From NCBI GenBank assembly GCA_036375275.1, contig DASUSF010000183.1, positions 1 through 14,879 on the forward strand: 14,879 bases of DNA, written 5' to 3'. The notes below the pieces were generated by a model. That model had not been told where the DNA came from. It made no database searches and saw nothing but the letters and a program-made list of their open reading frames with translations. Made by a program: the position numbers and the translations under genes. Shown here in pieces: positions 14,870-14,879 of the stretch (positions within the stretch are counted from its first letter, which is position 1; each line of letters opens with the position of its first letter). Source of the DNA: DASUSF01 sp036375275 (GTDB lineage: Bacteria > Pseudomonadota > Alphaproteobacteria > Geminicoccales > Geminicoccaceae).

Positions 14870-14879
14870 CTTCCTGGCG

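Overview
The window is about 14.9 kb of very GC-rich DNA. Codons strongly favour G or C in third position, and long open antisense frames shadow nearly every gene. Gene order and content point to an alphaproteobacterium, probably of the Rhodospirillales type. The evidence is a purL(end)-bolA-grxD string, a citramalate synthase next to a second-type GluRS, a periplasmic PRC-barrel protein with Q-rich repeats, and a candidate EcfG (general stress response) promoter. The lineage is inferred from content, not from a tree.

Region 1 (1-739, + strand): the last codons of a probable purL, then an IbaG-type bolA and a CGFS monothiol glutaredoxin (grxD), a pair known to act together in Fe-S cluster and iron handling. 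Region 2 (743-2597, - strand): an exported DUF3108 protein converges on grxD with 3 bp between the stop codons. A 409-bp stretch with no convincing gene follows, then rpsD (ribosomal protein S4) with a good sigma70-like promoter.

Region 3 (2867-8707, - strand): a housekeeping cluster read gltX -> cimA -> trmJ -> herA-like ATPase. gltX to cimA is 22 bp, the cimA stop overlaps the trmJ start (TGATG), and herA follows after 60 bp that hold a 14-bp perfect palindrome plus a third copy of its half-site. Region 4 (8808-9563, + strand): a short-chain dehydrogenase, divergent from gltX, with its own candidate promoter and a strong hairpin behind it.

Region 5 (9711-12344, - strand): a pyrimidine/purine nucleoside hydrolase followed by an exported family-5 (Dpp/Opp-like) solute-binding protein. 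No permease or ATPase genes are in view. Region 6 (12575-14869, + strand): a 764-residue exported protein, the most unusual item here. After a signal peptide it has a small two-cysteine helical segment, Q-rich linkers, two related helical modules that bracket 19 consecutive exact nine-residue repeats (V-x-V-x-x-P-x-P-Q/E), and a C-terminal PRC-barrel. It has no aromatic residue between F3 and F703. A GGAAC-N16-CGTT element upstream suggests control by the general stress sigma factor EcfG.

No tRNA, rRNA, insertion sequence, prophage or CRISPR array was found. The best candidate for something little described is the stress-promoter-linked nonapeptide-repeat PRC-barrel protein.
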